The position numbers and the translations under genes are program-made. A model generated the notes under the pieces. That model made no database searches. It was not told where the DNA came from and saw nothing but the letters and a program-made list of their open reading frames with translations. Below are positions 7,124 to 11,598 of a DNA stretch of 11,598 bases, piece by piece. Origin of the DNA: Chitinophagaceae bacterium (GTDB lineage: Bacteria > Bacteroidota > Bacteroidia > Chitinophagales > Chitinophagaceae); contig CANLED010000035.1 in assembly GCA_947489175.1 (NCBI GenBank), forward strand, positions 1-11,598, given 5' to 3'. Every line of letters starts with the position of its first letter. Position 1 is the stretch's first letter.

Positions 7124-10100
7124 ATGAAATATCTATCAGGTTTATTTTTTGTTTTTGTTTGTATGTTTTCTGCAAGTCATGTAATTGCACAGCAAGACAG
7201 GTTTGCAAAAATAGGTGGACAAGAATATACAATGCGGGCAGATCAATTGATTGAACCCAAGCCTTTGGAAATTTCTAAAAAGATTTTGCCAACGGGTGTT
7301 TCCAACAACACAAAATTTGTCTTTGCCAAAAAAGCAGATTCAAAAGAAGCGTTGAATAAAGAGCTGGATTCAATTCGCTCTTATTACGAACCTTTCATGA
7401 AAAACTATGCAGAGATTATCAATGTTGATCGCATCAAATTGCCTATCAACAACATGTCTTGGAGAATTGAAACAGCAAGCGATCAAACCGATTTTACCAA
7501 TACATTGATGGGGAAAGGCAACTGGGAAAATGTTTCCATCCCTCATTATGGGCCACCTTTGGGCCATGCGGTTACTTACTATTACAAAGAAATTGATCTT
7601 GATGAAAAGATGCTTTCCAAAGGAAGTCTTTTTCTTACTTTCAAAGGGGTAGACTACAAAGCAGAAGTGTTTTTTAACGGTGTTTTTTGTGGTGCACATG
7701 AAGGTTTTTTTGCACCTTTTGAATTTGATGTAATCAAGTACGCAAAGAAAGGGAGAAACAGCATTCTGGTGAAGGTGATGAACGAACCAACCACTACAGG
7801 TTCAACTGATGATAAAGGAAATTTTGCTGTTGGAAATAAAATTTACGCAGCCGGTGGTCTAGGATATGATGAGCCCATAGAAGGCTGGCATATTTGTCCA
7901 CCCGCCATGGGAATTTACCAAGACTGCTATCTTGAGGCCCGGTCTACATTGTTCGTGAATGATATTTTTGTAAGACCTCTGCCTGATCAATCAAAAGCTG
8001 AACTATGGCTTGAAGTTTATAATTCTAAACTAATTTCTGAAGATATTTCTATTGACCTGTCATTATTTGGGAGAAATTTCAAGGATACTGTATTCATGAA
8101 CAAGAGCTTCAAGGCAACAACAATACAGGTGCCTGGAATCGGGGATATGGTGAAGCCGACAGATGGGGTTGAAAAAAGTTTACCCATGCAGTATGGCGTG
8201 AATTATATCAGAATCCCTTTTGAAATAAAGAATTTTAGAACTTGGAAGCAGGAACAACCTTGGTTGTATTCATTGCATGTGCAATTAAAAAACAATGGCA
8301 ATGATATTGTTGATGTGCAATCCAAACATTTTGGCATGCGCAGTTTTACCATGGATACAGTAAATATTCCTAAGGGGAAAATGTATCTAAATAATAATTT
8401 TATCAGGCTTCGCGGTGCAAACTCTATGGGCTTTGAGCAAAATGATGTCAAAAATAAAAACTGGAACCAGCTTAGGGATGATATTCTACTTGCAAAACTT
8501 TGCAACATGAATTTTATCCGATTCACACAACGTCCTGTTCAATCAGAAGTGTATGATTATTGTGATATGTTGGGCATGTTGAACCAAACCGATCTTCCTC
8601 TTTTCGGTGCCATAAGAATCAATCAATTCAAGGAAGTTGTAAAGCAGGCAGAAGAAATGGAACGCTTGGTGCGCAGCCATCCTTCTACCGTTGTTGTCAC
8701 TTACATCAACGAAAGGTTTCCCAATGCAGAGGGGAGTCCTCAACGTAGCTTTTCCAGTCCATCCGATATTTTCAAGATTTTCAGCGCACTTGACCAATCT
8801 GTGTTGTTGTCGAACCCAGACCGCGTTATCAAGTCTGGTGATGGCGATTACGACCCACCCGGACCAGGCCTTCCGGATAGCCATTGTTACAATACCTGGT
8901 ACAATGGACATGCGATGGATTTGGGAAAGTTTCACAAAGGCTACTGGCAACTCATCAAACCTGATTGGTTGTATGGCTGTGGTGAATACGGTGCAGAAGG
9001 GTTGGACCCTCTCAATACCATGAAAAAATACTATCCTGCATCTTGGCTTCCCAAAGATGCCACAGATGATTTGAGTTGGACTGCAAATAGGATTTCTAAG
9101 TCACAAACAAATACTTTTCATTATATGTGGTACCCCACGCAAAAGGGGGTGCAACAATGGATCGATGCGAGCCAGCATTACCAAGCCTGGGCAGTGCAAT
9201 TTGTAACAGAAGCGTTTAGACGCGATAGCCGCAATGTTTCTTCTGCCGTACATCTTTTTATCGATGCATGGCCAGCAGGTTGGATGAAGGCAATCATGGA
9301 TGTTGACAGGCAACCAAAGAAGGCTTTTTTCAGTTATCGCGATGCCCTAACTCCGCTCATGGTTTCATTGAGAACAGATCGGTATACATGGTTTGCTGGT
9401 GAAACTGCTAACATAGAAGCATGGGTTTGTAATGACCTTAATAGTGCTCCCAAAGGGGCTAAATTGGCATATGAGGTCGTTGTTGGTTCAAATATTTTAT
9501 TAAGAGAAAATATCGATGCAAACCTACCTCTAAATAGTTCAAGTTTTCAAGGACATGTTCAGTTTAAAATTCCTGATGTAAAAAATCGCACAACGGCTTA
9601 CGTCAAAGTGGGTTTGTTTGATGCTGATGGTAAATGCATTCATTTTGCAACACAAGCAATTCAAATTTTTCCCAGGGTCACTCCTGTGAAACAAGCTGTT
9701 TATCTGTTTGATCAACACGAAAATTTATCAGCATCACTTGCCAACGATAGTAAAGCGAAATTGGTGAATTCTATTGCCGAATCTAAGGTTGTGTTGATTG
9801 ATAATTTCAGCCATTACGAAAAAAACAAATTGGCACTAGATTCTTTTGTACTTCGTGGAGGTAAACTCTTGTTTGCTGAAATTCCTGCAGGTAACTACAC
9901 AATAGGATCAAGCAAGGTGCATATCCAGCATACCATCATGGGTGAATATTATTTTGCAAATCTTACTGATCGGTTGTTGAAAGACACCCGTTTCAAGGAT
10001 AAGGATTTGTTTCTTTGGTATGACAAGAAAGTGGGATACATCCAGCCTTTGTTGAAGAATGTGTTCAGGGCTGAAGGGTGGAATCCAATCATCACAACCG

Positions 10101-10261
10101 GGCTATGTAACTTTGGAGGAGAGGATCCTGCGGGATACCTCGCTGCGGCAGACCTGACCTATGGGAAAGGAAAATTCATCGTTTGTGAAATTACATTGGC
10201 CAACAGAATCATGGAAAATCCGGCTGCCTATTCCCTGTTTAAGCAATTGATTAATGAATAA
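7124..10261 (+). CDS. Secreted glycoside hydrolase family 2 protein, divergent, with C-terminal GATase-like domain
   Basis: This 1045-residue protein has a cleavable signal peptide (about 1-22, ending HVIAQ), so it acts in the periplasm or outside the cell. Domains in order: an unassigned region (24-105); a GH2 sugar-binding jelly roll (about 105-275, with FKGVDYKAEVFFNG); an Ig-like domain (about 276-410, ending GMRSFTM); a TIM barrel (about 411-745); an Ig-like domain (about 748-850); and a terminal region (about 856-1045) that resembles a type-1 glutamine-amidotransferase-like fold. The likely acid/base is E530 in TYINERFPN and the nucleophile E621 in CGEYGAEG, so retaining hydrolysis is plausible. 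GH2 enzymes cleave beta-galactosides, beta-glucuronides or beta-mannosides. Here the usual RGVNRHE motif reads RGANSMGFE and the HYP motif reads TQRPVQ, so specificity is uncertain. AAGG lies 5 bp before the ATG. The isomerase follows after 17 bp. Confidence 0.88.
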   Translation: MKYLSGLFFVFVCMFSASHVIAQQDRFAKIGGQEYTMRADQLIEPKPLEISKKILPTGVSNNTKFVFAKKADSKEALNKELDSIRSYYEPFMKNYAEIINVDRIKLPINNMSWRIETASDQTDFTNTLMGKGNWENVSIPHYGPPLGHAVTYYYKEIDLDEKMLSKGSLFLTFKGVDYKAEVFFNGVFCGAHEGFFAPFEFDVIKYAKKGRNSILVKVMNEPTTTGSTDDKGNFAVGNKIYAAGGLGYDEPIEGWHICPPAMGIYQDCYLEARSTLFVNDIFVRPLPDQSKAELWLEVYNSKLISEDISIDLSLFGRNFKDTVFMNKSFKATTIQVPGIGDMVKPTDGVEKSLPMQYGVNYIRIPFEIKNFRTWKQEQPWLYSLHVQLKNNGNDIVDVQSKHFGMRSFTMDTVNIPKGKMYLNNNFIRLRGANSMGFEQNDVKNKNWNQLRDDILLAKLCNMNFIRFTQRPVQSEVYDYCDMLGMLNQTDLPLFGAIRINQFKEVVKQAEEMERLVRSHPSTVVVTYINERFPNAEGSPQRSFSSPSDIFKIFSALDQSVLLSNPDRVIKSGDGDYDPPGPGLPDSHCYNTWYNGHAMDLGKFHKGYWQLIKPDWLYGCGEYGAEGLDPLNTMKKYYPASWLPKDATDDLSWTANRISKSQTNTFHYMWYPTQKGVQQWIDASQHYQAWAVQFVTEAFRRDSRNVSSAVHLFIDAWPAGWMKAIMDVDRQPKKAFFSYRDALTPLMVSLRTDRYTWFAGETANIEAWVCNDLNSAPKGAKLAYEVVVGSNILLRENIDANLPLNSSSFQGHVQFKIPDVKNRTTAYVKVGLFDADGKCIHFATQAIQIFPRVTPVKQAVYLFDQHENLSASLANDSKAKLVNSIAESKVVLIDNFSHYEKNKLALDSFVLRGGKLLFAEIPAGNYTIGSSKVHIQHTIMGEYYFANLTDRLLKDTRFKDKDLFLWYDKKVGYIQPLLKNVFRAEGWNPIITTGLCNFGGEDPAGYLAAADLTYGKGKFIVCEITLANRIMENPAAYSLFKQLINE

Positions 10262-10278
10262 ATTTTAAAAATAAAATT

Positions 10279-11091
10279 GTGAAAATTCTTTATTTCTGTA
10301 CACATTGGGGTAACACATTGCCTTTCGAAAAATTCTGTAAAAATGCAAAGCTCGCCGGCTATGATGGGGTTGAAATTGATTTGCCTTTTGACAAGAATGA
10401 AAAGGATGTCATCTTGAAAACATTGGAAGGACATGGCTTGAAATTGATTGCACAATATTGGCAATCACTTGAAAAAGATTTCAAAACCAATGCACAAAAT
10501 TATTCAAAGCACTTGTGCAATTTGGCGGAGGCAAAACCTTTTTTGATCAACGCACAAACGGGGAAAGATTATTTTTCTTTTGAACAAAACATGATGCTGA
10601 TTTCAATTGCTGAGAAAATCAGCGAAGAAACCGGTATTGAAATTTTGCACGAAACACACCGGGGTAAATTTTTATTCAACCTTCCTGTTTTTCAAAAAAG
10701 TGTTGAAGCCAATAAAAACATTGCCATAACATTAGATGCTTCGCATTGGTGCACTGTTCACGAATCCATGCTAGATGACCAAGAGGAAGCGATGACGTTG
10801 GCTCTTCAACATACCCGTCATATTCATTCCAGAATTGGTTTTGAAGAAGGACCGCAAGTCAATGATCCGCGTGCACCTGAATGGAAATCCGTTGTAGAAA
10901 AATATTTTTCTTGGTGGGATCAAGTTGTTGCTAATCATCAAAAAAACAACCAAACACTCACCGTTACAACGGAATTCGGTCCAGCCCCATACATGCCTGC
11001 GGAACCCTATACAGAAAAAAGTTTGTCGTCTCAGTGGGATGTAAATATTCACATGCTCAACTTGTTTAAAGAAAGATATTTTACCAATTAA
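10279..11091 (+). CDS. TIM-barrel sugar isomerase/epimerase (xylose-isomerase-like AP-endonuclease-2 fold)
   Basis: This 270-residue protein has no signal peptide and should be cytoplasmic. The start is GTG: the first in-frame ATG falls over 100 codons later, and the N-terminus encoded from GTG, KILYFCTHWGNTLPFE, is a normal first barrel strand. A complete metal-ligand set expected for the fold can be proposed: E125 (LHETHRG), D153 (LDASHW), H183 (HIHSRIG) and E232 (TTEFGP). Downstream of H183 the loop EEGPQVNDPRAPEW (189-202) looks like a subfamily signature rather than a generic part of the fold. Known relatives include sugar-phosphate isomerases, ketose 3-epimerases and enzymes acting on keto-sugars; the exact reaction is unknown. 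It sits between two secreted glycosidase genes with gaps of 17 and 9 bp, which suggests it processes the sugar they release. Confidence 0.85.
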   Translation: MKILYFCTHWGNTLPFEKFCKNAKLAGYDGVEIDLPFDKNEKDVILKTLEGHGLKLIAQYWQSLEKDFKTNAQNYSKHLCNLAEAKPFLINAQTGKDYFSFEQNMMLISIAEKISEETGIEILHETHRGKFLFNLPVFQKSVEANKNIAITLDASHWCTVHESMLDDQEEAMTLALQHTRHIHSRIGFEEGPQVNDPRAPEWKSVVEKYFSWWDQVVANHQKNNQTLTVTTEFGPAPYMPAEPYTEKSLSSQWDVNIHMLNLFKERYFTN

Positions 11092-11100
11092 CTGGATAAT

Positions 11101-11598
11101 ATGAAACGCATAAAATTGTTTTTATTTTTTTCTTTGATGATGTGTGTTGCAGATGTTGTTGCACAAAAAACAAATATCATTCCGCAACCAAACAAGGTCG
11201 ATCTTGGTGTTGGAAAGTTTGTTTTTAAGAATGGAATGTCTGTTGCAATTGACAAACAAAACAAGGGTTTGATTCTTGCTGTTGAACCTCTGATGCAAAA
11301 ATTAAAAATAGCTGCTGGTATCAGTCTGAAAGTTTCTGATGGACCAGCAGTTGGAAATATACAGGTTCAATTGTCAGATAAAATCCAACATCCACAAGGT
11401 TATTTACTTGATGTAAATTCTTCCACAATCAAGATTCAAGCTAATGATGCAGTGGGTGTGTTCAATGCAGTGCAAACAATTTTGCAATTGTTGCCACCTC
11501 AGATTGAAAGCAATAAAAAAGTGGATAATTTTTCTTGGCAGATTCCTGTCATAAAAATTGAAGACGAGCCTGCTTTTCAATACAGGGGTTTGATGATT
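11101..11598 (+). CDS. GH20 beta-N-acetylhexosaminidase, N-terminal part (cut by window edge)
   Basis: The first 166 codons are open to the window edge with no stop. A signal peptide covers about residues 1-21 (hydrophobic LFLFFSLMM, cleavage after VVA), so the enzyme is exported. Residues about 24-150 form the alpha/beta GH20b domain typical of bacterial hexosaminidases: NIIPQPNKVDLGVGKF near the start and DAVGVFNAVQTILQLLP at 116-132. The catalytic barrel begins at about 154 with EDEPAFQYRGLMI; the arginine of the RG motif (R162) normally contacts the non-reducing terminal sugar. The catalytic Asp-Glu pair lies beyond the window. GH20 enzymes remove terminal beta-linked GlcNAc or GalNAc by substrate-assisted catalysis, giving the strongest substrate hint in this locus. 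The 9-bp gap from the isomerase indicates cotranscription. Confidence 0.88.
   Translation, partial: MKRIKLFLFFSLMMCVADVVAQKTNIIPQPNKVDLGVGKFVFKNGMSVAIDKQNKGLILAVEPLMQKLKIAAGISLKVSDGPAVGNIQVQLSDKIQHPQGYLLDVNSSTIKIQANDAVGVFNAVQTILQLLPPQIESNKKVDNFSWQIPVIKIEDEPAFQYRGLMI

Noticed and set aside
8691..9023. 110-codon plus-strand reading frame inside the GH2 gene
   Set aside because: It overlaps the GH2 catalytic barrel in another frame, including the region of the acid/base glutamate to the nucleophile; no independent evidence of coding.

Overview
The window is AT-rich and looks like chromosomal DNA of a member of the Bacteroidota. The evidence is an adjacent SusC/SusD pair, a SusD lipoprotein signal, promoter-like TTTG / TAnnTTT elements instead of the E. 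coli -35/-10 type, and mostly absent Shine-Dalgarno sequences. Gene content would suit a Sphingobacteriia/Chitinophagaceae-like environmental organism, but that is inference; nothing here fixes the genus. No RNA genes, insertion sequences or CRISPR arrays were seen.

Layout. Positions 1-195 hold the tail of a probable enolase-superfamily (mandelate racemase/muconate lactonizing type) enzyme. A phytanoyl-CoA-dioxygenase-like gene (279-1103) follows behind a well-formed promoter. It converges on, and overlaps by 14 bp, a minus-strand AraC-family regulator (1090-1962). The regulator is divergent from a SusC-like TonB-dependent transporter (2164-5292) and its SusD-like lipoprotein (5313-7001). The 201-bp divergent spacer carries a TTCGGT direct repeat at 21-bp spacing, a plausible operator. 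A strong intrinsic terminator (7022-7068) closes the susCD unit. A second plus-strand unit then encodes a secreted glycoside hydrolase family 2 protein (7124-10261), a TIM-barrel sugar isomerase/epimerase (10279-11091, GTG start) and the N-terminal part of a secreted GH20 beta-N-acetylhexosaminidase (11101 to the window edge). Gaps in this unit are 17 and 9 bp.

Together this reads as a polysaccharide utilization locus (PUL). SusC/SusD would capture and import an oligosaccharide across the outer membrane. GH20 and GH2 enzymes would trim terminal sugars such as beta-linked HexNAc and beta-galactose, glucuronate or mannose. The isomerase, the dioxygenase-like protein and the enolase-family protein would act on the released sugars or sugar acids. 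The SusC has no N-terminal STN signalling domain and no ECF sigma/anti-sigma pair or hybrid two-component system is visible, so the divergent AraC protein is the obvious candidate regulator. The substrate cannot be read from sequence alone. GH20 suggests an N-acetylhexosamine-containing glycan. The GH2 protein and the isomerase are the least conventional members and the best leads for new chemistry.
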